Counted from the stretch's first letter, positions 12,184-25,401 are shown. The stretch is DNA of 64,000 nt from Theobroma cacao (GCF_000208745.1 NC_030852.1:4834278-4898277); one strand, 5' to 3'. Program-made: numbers and translations. The notes: a model not told the origin generated them from the sequence alone.

Positions 12184-12693
12184 TGTCACGACCCAAACTC
12201 GAAGGCCGTGACTAGTGCACAAGTCCCACAAGCATAGCTCGTGATTCTCAAGCAAGCCTCAAAATACAAAATTACAAAACAGCTCATCACTAAACATAAC
12301 AAGATTTTGCTAGAAATTTCACAAGGGAATTTATTATACTTCCAATCCAATGAGTCCACTCTACTGGTTTTGTTTTTGTTTAGTTGGTATTGGTTTTAAT
12401 TTGTTGATGGTTTTGTAGGTGTTGTGTTGCGTTATATTTTCATTTGGTCACTTGTATGAGCTCGAACCTATTACATACGCTAAGACATGGTTATTTTGTA
12501 TATAACACAAGTATGTAAGAGATGTTGAGTTTACGTTATATAATAAATTCCCTTGTGATATTTTTGGCAAAATCTTATTATATCTAATGATGAGTTATTC
12601 TGCATTTCTATATTTTGAGGCTTGCTCAAGACTCACGAGTTATGCTTGCGGGACTTGTGCATCAGTCGCGGCCCTCGGATTTGGGTCATGACA
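12184..12693. mobile_element. 510-bp foldback element with ~155-bp inverted arms
   Basis: Bases 12184-12338 are the imperfect reverse complement of 12537-12693, with about a 200-bp spacer. The termini are TGTCACGACCC and GGGTCATGACA. The outer ~75 bases of each arm resemble the 3' end of the long LTR family (AGGCTTGCT ... GGGTC(A/G)TGACA), but here they face each other. It interrupts copia gag sequence between MEEN and a KQLVEN-like continuation. A clean target duplication is not evident (AAAAT against GAAAC). Confidence 0.8.
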
Positions 12694-14949
12694 GAAACAA
12701 TTAGTTGAAAATTGATGTGGAACTGCTTCGAAGAAATTATGATTGGTTAAAAGAGGAAAATTGAAAATTGAAAAATATTGTGAAAGGAAAGGAAAGACAT
12801 TAGAAGTGGGGAGGCTCATAAATTCAATGTTTAAATACTTGTTTATTTATATGCTTGTTAAGACTAATCTTCAAGGATCCAAAAAAATTTGGATACCAAA
12901 AATCAAATGAAAATATCTCTCATAGAGGTGCTAGAACAATGAGGAACAAGGTCCTAAAAAAGCAGCTCCTTGACACACAAAGGAATATTGTGAATGATTA
13001 TTTGTTCACTCTCCCTTAGGCTAGATAAGTTTTTGGCTACTTGAATTGGTATCTTTAAAGTATAGTACGCTTACATGAGAAAAATGGTTTCTACCCTTGA
13101 GCTTATGTTGATTGATGGATTGAACAATTTTGTTTCATGATGAAAGCATTTATTAACTTGTTCTTGTTGAAAGTACATGCTCTATTGCAAACTTGAATGA
13201 TCACAAGAGTACTTTTAGTTCATGATTATGAGATATTTGAAAACGATCATTGGTATGCATAAATATATTTCACTATGCTCATCACATACATAAATCATTT
13301 AAAGTATATCTGAATAAAATTGAGTGATGCAAAACTCAAGTGCTTCAAATAATTTTTTTTTTTTACAATTTTTCATGCTCAAATGCTTATTCAAGGAAAA
13401 ACTCTTGAAATATATTTTGTGATTGAGACAAATTGATTGTTTCAAGGTTGACTCCTTAATTATGTATATGAGATTGATTAGAATGAGCTCATTGAACTTC
13501 ATGAAAGTTATTTTTGGTTCATCTATCATCTTGGTCAAGTCACATGCTCATATGATAATTAATCTTGCTTGACCTTATTAATCAAATTCAAAACTTGACT
13601 TGAGCTATATGTTTGAATATAAACTTGATTGTCAAGTTTGATCATGATCTATATATTGTGTTAACATAGTTGAAACATCTTTTGATTATACATTTGAATG
13701 TTGAGTATAGTTGAAACAACTTTTGATTATACATTTGAATGTTAACTATGTCTTCCATGACCTTAAGTGATTATATGATCTAAAGACCTTGTATGTATCT
13801 AACTCTAGCTTATAGGTTACTATGAATGACTTGAAGTTTGAAATGGCCTATAGTTTGAATTAGCAATGAATGCCTAAGGAGCCTTGATTGAATGTTTATT
13901 TCTTGAATCTTAAAAATTGGTATTTATTGATACTTAGATGCTCATTTATAAATACATTCATGAGTTAAGTGGCATATTTCTAATATATTATGACAATTGG
14001 TATCACTCATGAATCATGGATTAATAGAGAAATAGCATGTACCTTGAACTTCAATGATTACATATTTTGGTATATAACTATATATTCTTTTTGGAAAATG
14101 AAATCATGCTTGTGCTTAATTGGCCATAATATTCTTCTACATGATTGCAACAAGTGCAAAATGCCATGGAAATACTACATTAATAATGATATAGCTTGGC
14201 AATGAATACTTAATGATGCTTGATAATCATAGATATCTTGGACTTGTTTAGGAACTACTTTGCACATATATCCTGAGAATATGAGTATTTGATGCATATA
14301 TTGAACATCTATTTAGATACTCATGCTTTTTTACTTCCATGAATATTTGAGAATTAGACTTACATGTTGAGCGTTAAATTGAATACTCATTTACCACATA
14401 CTCATGATTAATCCCTAAATGCCTAACAATTCTTTGATCTCTTAATCCATCTAAGGGAAGGTAAGATTGTACTATGATGTGATTAACTATTTTATTCCTT
14501 TTTCCTTGATTGTATCATATGCACCTAGTTGGTATTGATCTAACAAATGTGTAAAGGGGAGTTGATCATTGATCTTATCATATGATTCATGAGCACTTGA
14601 AATCTTAAAAAATGAGCTTGATGGAAATTCAACAAATGGTGTTCTTCTCAAATGGTAATATCCTTCAAACATCATATTAACCTTGTACTTATCATGCCTC
14701 ATACTTGCGCTTAAATGATGAAATATACCATGAGTACACTCCTCACCATTTTCTTTTTGAAATATATAATGTGTTTGATAAATTGTATATTTGATTAATT
14801 GATTTATATGTTTGGAATGAGTTTGATTAATTAATATTTTTATTTGTTGATAATGCTTTTGATGCATTTCATGACTACTTGATCAATTATTTATATGGAT
14901 ACATTCGTGTATATGTGTTATTACATTGTATTTTTGCTACATTATATAT
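12694..14949 (+). mobile_element. Decayed SIRE-like copia internal sequence
   Basis: About 12875-12910 encodes GSKKIWIPKIK, the conserved segment just before protease in SIRE-like pol, followed by a stop. Most of pol is then absent: no integrase or reverse transcriptase motifs are seen. The AT-rich remainder resembles the long non-coding 3' part of these elements, which ends with the polypurine tract and LTR near 17303. A small 42-bp duplication (GTTGAAACA(T/A)CTTTTGATT) lies at about 13667-13745. The ORF at 14487-14867 (minus) has no recognisable domain. Confidence 0.55.
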
Positions 14950-16582
14950 TGTTCATATCAGACATGACTTGCACCAAAAACTCGTTAGTTAAAATTCTAC
15001 CTATATAAGTATACGTATCGAAAAGATAATGCAATGGTAAGCAAAATGTCGATTTCATAGAGAATTGATCTAAAATTGTACTAAGTACTAAAATTAAAAC
15101 AATTTAATCTTATCCAAACAATCAAAAGTAAAGATCTAATTAAACTATAAATTAATTACCCAAAACTAACAAACCAATAATTAAAAACGAAAGCAAGTAT
15201 ATAATTAAATAAAAGTCAAATTAAACAAACCTAGGATTACAATATCCCTCACACTTCATCTAAATCTTACCTTTCTTTCTTAAATTATTCCAATGGATTA
15301 AATTGCTAACTTAGAGTCCTCAATTATTTATAATGCTCTCCCGAGTCTCTTATAAAAATATCTACTTCAACCAAAACACTCTATTCCTATGTAAATTGAA
15401 ATTGAAATAAACTCATTAAGTTCAAACTCTAATACTGGCTACATATGGCATATAGGTATGTTCTTATCCTATAAACAAATCTATTTATTCATTCAATCAA
15501 ATAAATATGATCACACACTATTTCAATTTTAGTCTATACTACACTCTCTTTCCCAAGTTATGTTTATGTTTTCAAATCAATTTTATTGGTGATTAAGCAA
15601 TTAAAAGCATTAATAACAAATTGGAATAAACAATCCAAATCTCATTGAAAATAAGCTAAAAAAAGATTAAAAATTTAGACTACATGTGAGTGTAATTGCA
15701 ATCCTAGAAAAAGAAATTTAGCTAGTCATAATTGAAATAAAAACTAAAAACACATGAAGTTTAGCCATCAAGAGTAATCAAGAATAATAAAAGCTAAGAA
15801 AAAAATTAAATAAATATTTGCAACCTTGATCTTCAATATTCATCATCAACTTCTAGCTTCTTAAATCGCTCTTAGGATTTCTCCTCAATGTGTTTATGTA
15901 TGTATTGCTAGCTTCTCCTTAAGCTAACTATTTATAACCTAACTTAAACTAATTCTGCATAAACTAAACAATTTTAGCCTAAAATCTCTTAATATGGGCT
16001 AAGAATAAGTGTAGAGCCCAATAGGGACTTAGTCAGCCCGTTGCTTGCCCTTTTTGCCTTGTTTTTTCATGTTTTTCAGCTTCACACTATGACACATTCC
16101 ATCTAAGCCGTGACGCTCCCTTTGCTTCATGCCTTTTTTTTGTCAACTACTACACTTTTTCAATCTTGAATGCGATTTTCTCCATCTTCAAGGCATAACT
16201 GGCAAAGTGATCCTCATGAAAGTTGTAGCTCTATCTCTTAGTTTTCCAATGGTCTAAGAATTGAATCATTTGGAATTCTAGTGAGAGAGTTATGCTCAAA
16301 ATATATACCGTAACATATACAAATAGGGTTTGAACTCCTTAAACACCTTTATTCACCTAATTAAGCGTTGTTCTCCTAAAATCCTATAAAAACATAAAAA
16401 CTAATAAATAATAATTAAACTAAGACAAAAAAACATAAAATTAGTATAAAATAAAATAACTTAATAAAAAAAACTAATTAAAAATTAACTGAATGTAACT
16501 AAATCTTAATCTAAAATAAAGAACTTATCTAACTTTTAAAAACAATTTGAGATAAAAAAAATTCTATTTTATAGAATTATCA
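14950..16582 (-). mobile_element. Athila-type solo LTR (boundaries approximate)
   Basis: In reverse orientation this matches the general structure of the LTR at 53068-54657. It shares the AATTGA-rich termini, the AACTTAATGAGTTTATTTC-like segment, the GAAAGTTGTAGCTC-type segment and the final GCAAGT..TGATATGAACA end. The length of about 1.6 kb suits Athila LTRs. No convincing target duplication was found (an ACATG near both edges is only suggestive). The sequence on both sides is copia 3' non-coding DNA. Confidence 0.55.
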
Positions 16583-16706
16583 CATGTTCATCTTTAACTT
16601 ACCATACTCTATGTGTGAACTTGTGAATACTTTGTATTCTTCATATTTGCTTATGGATGCTTATGCTTACTTGAACTTAACAGATGTAATGCCCACAATT
16701 TTTGCT

Positions 16707-16789
<83 letters not shown>

Positions 16790-17302
16790 TGTGTAGCATT
16801 CTTGGTTGAACAAAATATATATATATATATATATTGCTTTTTGCTTGTGTTGAAATGATATGTTTCTTGATCTTTTGATTGAATATGTTAAATGGAAATA
16901 TATCTTGACTTTTTAATGCTTTGGATTGATGGTTAGACATTTTTTTCTCTTAATGCCCATATATTTGATGATTTTCGCTAACCATTGTCTCTTGAGTTAA
17001 AGTATTTAAAGCTCACACTTCTCTTCCTTTTTGATATAACAAAAAGGGGGAGAAGGTTTATGAGCACATTGAAAGGCTTTTCTACTCTTGATAAAGCTTA
17101 ATCTTTTTGAAAATCTTTTGAAACTTCATGCATGTGTTGAAGGGGAGAATTTTTAAAGTTCTTATTCATTTTTAAATCCATTTCAGTTAAGCTTAAAAGT
17201 TTTCAAACAAGGGCTTAGAAACTAATAGAGTTAAAATGAGCTTTCAATAGATTTCAAAAATGCAAATATGCTCATAATTTGTCATATCAAAAAGTGAGAG
17301 AT
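16583..17302 (+). mobile_element. 3' internal end of SIRE-like copia with polypurine tracts
   Basis: A purine run AAAAAGGGGGAGAAGG is at about 17041-17056, and a decayed AAAAAGTGAGAGAT polypurine tract sits at 17289-17302, directly before the 3' LTR start TGTTAGCATTG. The SIRE/Maximus group characteristically has such GGGGGAGA tracts. No protein-coding frame is seen. Confidence 0.7.
16711..16834. repeat. (AT)n(GT)n microsatellite
   Basis: An uninterrupted AT run of about 40 bases is followed by a GT run of about 40 bases. A second AT run is at 16817-16834. The ORFs spanning it are low-complexity artefacts. Confidence 0.95.
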
Positions 17303-19688
17303 TGTTAGCATTGAAATATCTTATGTTTTGATTTGATGAAATTGTATTATATCTTAGTTTTATTGACAAGCATTTGAAATAGTCAAATCATGTTTTCATC
17401 TTCTTAAAGTCATACAAATGTTTGAAAAGCCTTTCATACTTAGAAAACATCATAAAACTTCCAAATATAACTATGCTGCTTGAGAAAACATAGAGTAAAC
17501 ATGCCTTAACTTGATATTTGATCACAAAGAAGAAGTAAGGAAGATAAAGCTGAAGTTGAGTGCCAAAATGATAAGGAATCTTAAAGAAACAAGGCTACAA
17601 TTGATCCTAGAATAAGGCCAATCGATCCAAGGACAGAATGGATGAGAAAATCTGGAAGAATCAAGTTTCAGTCAATCCTTGAGGAGCTATAATCGATCCT
17701 ATGGCAGAATGGACACGAAAACATAAAAAGACACATGTCACAGCCTAAATTTCAGGCTATGACCGGCGCATGGGCTCAGTGGGCATAGCCCATTAGGCCC
17801 AAGCAAGCCTTTTTATGAGATACTATTCCTCATTCTATCCATCATCTTTAAAATCATGTGTTGTAATTCTCAACGATGAATGTTTCAGTAATATTTTATA
17901 ACAACCGAATATTCATATTGTATTATCTCAAATGTGAGACCCTGTCAAGCTCGATTAAAAGACGGTATTGTACCGAGTGGTACAACTAAGTTAAATCGAG
18001 CCTTGAACTAGTTCAAATAGAAATTCTAAAAGGAATTTGAAAATTTTGAAACCCACAAAATGGCTTAGAATAGTGATTCAGAGTTCAAGGTCCAGTTTAG
18101 AGTCTATCAGAAAAATTGATCGATTAGGGATAAAACGACCATTTTACCATTTGATGATTAAATTGAGATTTCTAGCCAAGATTTGATCACATTTGACCAA
18201 GAATAATTATATGAGATATAATTATGATTATTGGAGTATAAAATGATGTTTAGCAGTGAAAAATTATGATTCTCGGTATTTTTGGAGCACAATGGCAAAA
18301 TGGTAATTTTGCCACTAGAGGACTAAACGGAAATTTTTATAAAACAATTTTTGCCCCATTTGGTTAACATTGATCAATATTAGTGTTATTTGAGATTGAA
18401 AAGTAGAAATAATGTGATTCCGGTACATTTCAAAGTATAGGGGCAAAATAGTAATTTTTTCTCTCCGAGGGTAAATCGGTAAATTTTTAGCCCCAGCACT
18501 TGTCAAGACCAAGAGATTTTAATTGTGGTAGGATTGGATAAGTACCAGAATATTTGTGGTGGAAAATTAAGAAGAAAAAGTCAAAAAAAGTTAAAATTTT
18601 GGCCAATAAGCATGTGACACGTGGCATGCTTGATTATTTTATTATTTTCTATAGAAATCAGCCCATTAAATCCCCAATTCTCTCACCATATTCTGCCTAG
18701 GCAACCAGCAGCAAGAACAAAGGAAGCACAAAGGGAAAAACAAGAAAACCTAGGTGAAAATTCAAAGAAAAAGTGAAGAAATCGAGGAAACAAGTTAGGT
18801 AAGTTAAAATTTCTTTAATTCTCCTTGATACCTAGCTTACCCATGCTTTTGTTCTTGATTTCCATGGTTGAATATTGAGTTATCATGATGAATTCAATTC
18901 TGAAAAATGGGTATGGAAGAGGAATTGTTGTTGGAATAATTTGATTTTAGACTATGTTAGTGTTTAGGGATAGTTAAGCATGGTTATGAACAAAAACACA
19001 AAAGAAATATTCAATTTCTCTAGGGTTCCTTGTTGGTCGAACCATGAGGGCTGAATATCAATGGGGGATTGTTTTTATTTCAAGGAAAATGGCTTGGAAA
19101 ATGATGAATTAAGGTGAAACGGTTATGTAGAAAAATTTTCGGTGCTAGTGCACCAAATGACCGAATTTTTCTATTAGGAACTATGAGGGTTCTAATGCTG
19201 AATTTGGCTTTATTTAAATGGTATGTGGTAAATTAAGGTATTAGAGGAGAAATGGATTAATTTGGAGTGAAATTGGACTCATTGGCCAATTTATCGGATG
19301 AAAAATTGACTTAGGCCAATATCAGGTCTAGATGGCTACCCGTGCATTTTTCATTTCATATCATATATATATCGAGCCTAAAATAGCTTATGACTGTTCG
19401 ACACAATTTAATTGGAATATGTGTCATGGATTATGGCTAGGTGGTGAGCCATTGGATACGGGTAAAGGACTGTACCCGCAGACTAAAAATAGGAGTATTT
19501 CTACTCCTAATACCGATGAGTGGACTGCCTTCAAAACTTGTTTTGGGAAATATAATGTAACTGCCACCCATTTGAATGAATTATCAAGTTTTTCATGAAA
19601 ACAATTGCCTTGGGAACAAGCTTTTGAAAAATGGTATTATGTTGTAATATGTGATTACTATGGATTCATGCACTATTGTATTGTGATG

Positions 19689-19689
<1 letters not shown>

Positions 19690-19731
<42 letters not shown>
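19690..19731. repeat. (AT)n(GT)n microsatellite
   Basis: A short AT run followed by about 34 bases of GT repeat inside the LTR at 17933. The His/Thr-rich ORFs on the minus strand over it are artefacts. Confidence 0.95.
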
Positions 19732-19769
19732 GGGCATGATGAATGATATTGTATATAATGACTGTAACC

Positions 19770-19950
19770 GTGTGTGTGCACGAGGTGGAGAATGCGCATG
19801 TCGGTGGTGGTGGTGGCATGAGAGATAGATGATGATAGTGCCCGTGTGCACGATGTGGGGGGATGTACACGATAGCATTGATTGTGCACGATGTGGGGGG
19901 ATGCACATGATGGTGCCAGCTATGTGCACGATGTGGGGAGATGTACATGA
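19770..19950. repeat. Minisatellite with GTGCACGATGTGG core
   Basis: About four degenerate units of roughly 35-45 bases with the core GTGCACGATGTGGGG followed by ATG(T/C)ACA. It resembles the GTGC..GAGTGGG..GTGCACAT units of the 42-bp minisatellite downstream, so the two arrays probably share an origin. Confidence 0.75.
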
Positions 19951-20169
19951 GCCGGGAGTGATTATGATGATATTGATGTTTGTCTATGTAATTATGCATA
20001 TCTAGATTTATGAAATGAAAGCTCACGAATGTAATATATGGTTGACATATATGTGAAATTTGACACATTGTACTTTGAGAATTTTCATGAGTTTTATGTT
20101 GATTTTGTTAGCTTAGCAAGATTGATAAAATGCATGATATGCATTGGATGCTTCTTTGCATGTTGATTT

Positions 20170-20406
20170 GGACCCGGCTAAGTGCGAGTGGGAGTGCACA
20201 TAAGCCGTTGCTGACCCGGCTATGTTTGAGTGGGAGTGCACATAAGCCGTTGCTGACCCGGCTATGTGCGAGTGGGAGTGCACATAAGTCGTTGCTGACC
20301 CGGCTATGTGCCAGTGGGAGTGCACATAAGCCGTTGCTGACCCGGCTATGTGTGAGTGGGAGTGCACATAAGTCGTTGCTGACCCGGATATATGCGCATA
20401 AGCCGT
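20170..20406. repeat. 42-bp minisatellite, about 5.5 units
   Basis: Units start at 20171, 20213, 20255, 20297 and so on with GACCCGGCTATGTGCGAG and continue GGGAGTGCACATAAGCCG. The period is exactly 42 bases. Because 42 is divisible by three and the unit lacks stops in several frames, long repetitive ORFs appear on both strands. These are not genes. Confidence 0.95.
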
Positions 20407-20617
20407 TGCATATGAGATGATGATGATGGGATGATGTGCATGATGATGATGATGGGGTGGTGTGCATGTTGATGATGGGTATATGGTTGTAAATGCAAAT
20501 ATGTAAGCATTTGTTTTGTTGAAATTTGGAAGTTTACATGTGTTACATGTTGCTATTGTTATTTTAGCAGGATGACTTGTTTTAAGGGAAAAATGAGACT
20601 TTTTCCTTGATGTTCTG

Positions 20618-20665
20618 ATTCTCGCTGCAGCGAGAATGAAGTTCGCTACAGCGAGAAACTTTCTG
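20618..20665. repeat. 20-bp perfect palindrome plus a partner
   Basis: ATTCTCGCTGCAGCGAGAAT at 20618-20637 is its own reverse complement. A degenerate partner, GTTCGCTACAGCGAGAAAC, follows immediately. Confidence 0.95.
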
Positions 20666-21989
20666 TCCATTTTGCTAACTTGTGGGTTTTTGCCATATTT
20701 CCCATTTCTTTGGTACCATAGTTGAGCATGGACTTTTGTAAAGTGATTTACTCATGTGGGGTTTACATGAGGGGTTTAAAGGAGCTAAAACAATTGCATG
20801 GTTTTAAGAAAACGAATGCATCATGATTTCGATAAACATTCCTTATGGTATGCTTGTTCCCATCTTGTTCACTCACTGAGTATTGTACTCACGTTTTATA
20901 AAAAAATTCATGTTTTCAGATCAAGTGACCGTTGGACCCTAGATCGAGGAGTCCCCGTAGTGCATCTCATAGGTATGTGTCTGACATTCGATAGTAATCC
21001 CTTTTATTGTAAATGTCTCCGCTGAAAGTCATGGGTCCTTTTGTATTATGAATACAATCTAACAATGTGAATATGTGTATGCAATGTAAATTGCTAAATA
21101 CATAACTGGTATAGTGCATTTATATTATTATTGATAATGCCATTGTATTTTGGCTATGTTCACACCCAAAAAAAAAGTGTGTGTGTATGCATGATATGAT
21201 AAATTTGTTAAGCAAAGGTAAATGGATAGGCTTGCTTGGGCTTAGTGAGCTATGCTCATTGAGCTCATGCGCCGGTCATGGCCCGGGAAATTGGGTCGTG
21301 ACATCAAAGTACTGTCATTCATTACCGTCTCATAAGTGCATCATCATCATCAATCCAATATATACATACTTCATTTATAACATGACTCTTAGTAATTTAT
21401 TACGTATATGTGTACACAGACAAAAGACTCTCAACTATCTGCGGAGTAACTTTAAGTGAAGGCACTGCTACTGAGATGCCATAATACCTACCAAGAAGAC
21501 GAGCATATGTGGACACTCAATCTAGGTCCCAACTGCCTCCAAATCTAAAAACATGAAGTTTAAAAAAGTGAGTATAAAACTCAGTGAGTGAACATAAGAA
21601 GGGAACAAGCAATCGATAAGGAGAACTTGAAAATCATGATGCACTTGTTTAAAAAACAATGCAATTGATTTAATTTCTTACTAAAAACCCCTCATTTCAA
21701 AGTTTGATTAACAACCTCATAATGTTGCAAAAACCCATGATCAATCCATGAAGTTAAATGGGTGAAAAATATGTCAAAATCAAGCAAGGTAGCAAGCATG
21801 ACAACAAGTTTCTCGCTTCAGCGAGAAACATTGCTGGTTTGCATATGTTTCAGTTTTTCAAACATATATCCCACTAAAAAAGTTCAATTGACATGATTTT
21901 TCAACCATTAGAAAGGTAAGAGGCTGGGCTACAACTTCTATGATTACCACTTTACCCAATTCTGACCGGAAGGTGGTCAAAATCCATGT

Positions 21990-22175
21990 CAAATTGAAGG
22001 AGCTGCACTAAAAAATTTGGAACCACCCGAGAGTTTCTCACTGCAACGAAAATCCATTTTTGCTGCAGTGAAAGTCCTCGCTACAGCTAGAATTCTTTTT
22101 TACTACAATGAGGAACAGGGTTGGTTTGTGCCCCCACCACTCGAGAGTTTCTCGCTACAGCGAGATTCAGGGCAG
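21990..22175. repeat. Cluster of degenerate TTCTCGCTGCAGCGAGAA motifs
   Basis: Several half-sites occur here, including GAGTTTCTCACTGCAACGA, CTCGCTACAGC and AGTTTCTCGCTACAGCGAG, all inside the outer LTR. Isolated copies also occur at about 21810. Confidence 0.8.
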
Positions 22176-22364
22176 ATGACAATTAAGGGATTTTCACATG
22201 CCACAAAATCCATTCCTACCATATTGCACATCAAAGTGAACACATTGACAATAATCAAGTTTCTCATTATTCATTTCAATCACATATTATAATCTTAAAC
22301 TTTCTATCATATATACATATATAAACATATATAAACACGTACACCACCCTACTTCATTCATCGT

Positions 22365-22515
22365 CATGTGCACTCTCTAGTCGCACACTTCAACATCATC
22401 ATGTATGCACTCCCTACTCGTACACTCTAACATCATCATGTGTTCACTCCCTACTCGCACACTTCAACATCATCATGTGTGCACTCCCTACTCGCACACT
22501 TCAACATCATCACGC
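22365..22515. repeat. 37-bp minisatellite, about 4 units
   Basis: Units of 37 bases with CATCATCATGTGTGCACTC followed by CCTACTCGCACACTTCAA. Located in the outer LTR at the position where related LTRs hold the 42-bp repeat. The unit shares the TGCACTCCC(A/T)ACTCGCACA core with the reverse complement of the 42-bp unit. Confidence 0.9.
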
Positions 22516-22837
22516 AACATTATTCATCAATGAACAAAATATATTCATAAATATACATACCAACATAATATAGGAGCACATGGATTCATCTTTTTACACA
22601 TTTCACATTTTCACAACATCACAACATTTTATCAAGGGCTTGTTCCCATGCATAATTTAATGAAAAACCAAGTAAAATCATTTAAATGCTTCATCCCAAC
22701 ACATATGTATTTCCTAAAATCACTTTGATGCAAGTTCACTCATCGATATTTGTTGAATCTTTAATTGACTCTAACTTCGATTATTACTTCAAACGGACAT
22801 GTGAGGCCTCGTTGGAACCTATCACACACAATATAAC

Positions 22838-25401
22838 TGTCACGACCCAAATTTCAGACCATGACCGGCGCATGGGCTCAATGGACGTAATCCACTAAGC
22901 CCAAGAAAGCTTATTAATCTGACATATTTATCATTCCATCATAAACTGCTAAGTCACATTTCATAACTTAGAATCAAAATACTACTACACATTGCCATCT
23001 CATACTGGCATAACAAACAAGTGTATATACATTGTCTACAACATGTATCTTAACAATTTACATTAGGTTCGTCTATACACAATAAAATAATACTCGACTT
23101 CCAGCGGAGGGACTCGAACGAATGCACGGCTACTGAATGCCGAGACACCTACCAAAAGATAAATACAAGTCTACAAGGACACCTCGTCCTAGTTACCGGT
23201 TGCCTCGTGATCTGAAAACATGAAGTTGAAAACGGTGAGTATAAACCCAATGAGTGAACAAGGAAGGGAACAAGCATACCATAATGAATGTTTAACGAAA
23301 TCATGATGCATTCTTTTTCAAAACAATGCAATTTATTTTTTACCTTATTAAAACCCTCATGTAAACCCCACATGAGAAAAATCACTTATTGGAAGAAGTC
23401 CATGCTCAACAAAGGATTTTGAGAGTGAAAACTTTAATAGCATTCATGCGAATCAAGTCAATAACGACAGGTCCTCGCTGCAGCGGAAAGGCATTCTCAT
23501 GAATGAATTTTTTTTCTGCAGCGAGAATGAATTTTTTTTTTGCAGCGACACTTGATTTAAAGTATCATCTAATCGAGGGTTTCTTGACTAACCGAGGGTT
23601 TCTCATCAAACCTCCTCATATTAAGCTTAATTCACTTATTCCTTAATGTTGGAAATCCATGCTCAAATATGGTAGCAAAGAAGTGGAAAATAGGGCATCA
23701 ATTGATCAAAATAAGGTGTAAAACATAAGGTTCTTCGCTGCAGCGAGATTGGTCATAAAATAGAAAGTTTCTCATTGCAACGAAAATGAATCTCGCTGCA
23801 GCGAGAAGCTACTGTACCTTCCTCGCTGTAGCGAAAATGGATTCTCATTGCAGCGAGTTTCCAACCAGCCTACCCTTTCAAAACCCGAGAGTTTCTCGCT
23901 GCAGTGTGAATCAGAACATCAAGAAAAAAGGTTCCTTTTTCCCTTAAAACAAGGCCATCCTGCTAAATAACAAAAGTAACATGTAACACATGCAAACTCC
24001 CAAATTTCAACAAAATCAAATGCTCACATTTTTGCATTTACAGCCATATACCATATATGTATATATATATAGATATCAATCATCATATACACCCTCCCAT
24101 CATCATCACCTCATATGCAATGGCTTATGTGCACTCCCACTCGCACATAGCCGAGTCAACAACGACTTATGTGCCTCCCACTCGCACATAGCTGGGTCCA
24201 CATCAACATACAAAGAAGCACCCAATGCATATCATGCATGCTATCATATTTTGATAACACATAACACATTGTATAGCACATTTCCACAATATAAAATCAC
24301 TTCACCAAAGGCTTGTTCCCAAGGCATATTTTCAAAGTCAAGTTAGATAAAACCATTCACATTCCCCAAAACAAGTTTGAAATGCAAGTCCACTCACTGA
24401 TTTATTGTTGAGCCTTTAGCTGACTCTAATTCCCCTAATGATCCAATTGGAAGGATGGGACTTCATTAGAACCTAGGATCACATTAGCATAAGCAATAGG
24501 TCAACTCACACATTATGAACCCTAAAAGCTATCTGTTAGCTAACTTTCAATTACCACATTAAATGACTATCTATGTTCACTATCTAAATCACTATAAAAT
24601 GAATGAACATCCTCAACAAATAAACAGCTCTTAATCTAAATTACTAGCCATTATTCACAGCTAAAAAATCAAGCTTAGTTCATCACTCACCCTAAGGCTC
24701 CTTTGTAGTCGAATTCTGTTCCAATAGCTTCCAAATCAATGGGGTAATTCTCTTTTTCTCTCTCTAGAACGCCCAACTAGTGAGAGAAAGTATGGAAATA
24801 AGATTTATCAAGGGTTTTATGGAGAGAAAGTGAAAGAATACAAGAGTTCTAGTCAAAAGGGGTCAAAAGTATGAAAACTAGAGCTAGAGAGAGAAAATCA
24901 TGCAAGCTCCATATCAAGCTTCCATGGAGGTTGGAAGCAACGTGAAAGAGAAGAAGAAGAATAAGAAGAAGACAAGCTGCTGGAAAATGGGAGAAGAAGC
25001 TGCTAAAAGAAAGATATTTATAGCCAATCTTATCCATTCCCTTGAAATTACCAAATTGCCCCTCCATAATTTAGCTTATTCTCCTCCAATCTTTTTGCTC
25101 TTTTGACACTGGGACAAGGTCCATAATGGTCTAGACATGCTCGGGTTCATGAAAACTTAAAATTCTAACCCGAGGTGAAAAATGACCATTTTGCCCCTAC
25201 CATGAAAATCATCAAAATTTTGGTTTTCTTTCCATTTTACCCTTAATTTCACCATCCATTTATGCCTCAGGCCTACTTAGGCCATAATATTGTTTAAAAA
25301 TCTTACTTTTATGGGCTTACTAAGGAAATAATGAAATTACCCCTGATCAGGGATATCGCGTATATTACTAACTACGAGTCTATAAAGGTCAAGGTCTCAC
25401 A
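22838..25401 (-). mobile_element. Solo long LTR nested in the outer LTR, target duplication ATAAC
   Basis: ATAAC is at 22833-22837 and 25402-25406. The plus strand runs TGTCACGACCC to GGTCTCACA, so the LTR is in minus orientation, 2564 bases. It contains about two units of the 42-bp minisatellite (24118-24200) and a large palindrome cluster (23480-23905). It is most like the LTR at 33564-36119. No internal coding region is present. Confidence 0.92.
23480..23905. repeat. Large cluster of GC-rich palindromic motifs
   Basis: At least eight copies or half-copies of the TTCTCGCTGCAGCGAGAA motif occur, among them TTCTCGCTGCAGTG, TCTCGCTGCAGCGAGAAG and TTCTTCGCTGCAGCGAGA. They alternate with AT-rich spacers of 20-60 bases. 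Confidence 0.9.

Larger units (their letters stand above)
17933..21303 (+). mobile_element. Solo long LTR, target duplication TCAAA
   Basis: TCAAA lies at 17928-17932 and 21304-21308. The LTR runs TGTGAGACCCTGTC to GGGTCGTGACA, 3371 bases. It is very similar over most of its length to the LTR at 47693-50750, but has a different central block (about 19553-20125) carrying a TG microsatellite and a GTGCACGATGTGG minisatellite. The 42-bp minisatellite and palindromes follow. No gag or pol frame is present. The ORF at 19332-19598 is conserved in the sister copy only as part of the LTR. Confidence 0.92.

Noticed and set aside
16584..16940. ORFs ending in IYIYIY/CVCVCV or THTHTH runs
   Set aside because: Microsatellite translations.
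19593..20068. His/Thr-rich ORFs on the minus strand
   Set aside because: They are translations of TG microsatellite and GTGCACGATG repeats; no conserved domain.
20170..20406. CRISPR-like array of regular repeats
   Set aside because: The repeats are directly adjacent with no unique spacers, and the sequence is a plant nuclear LTR.
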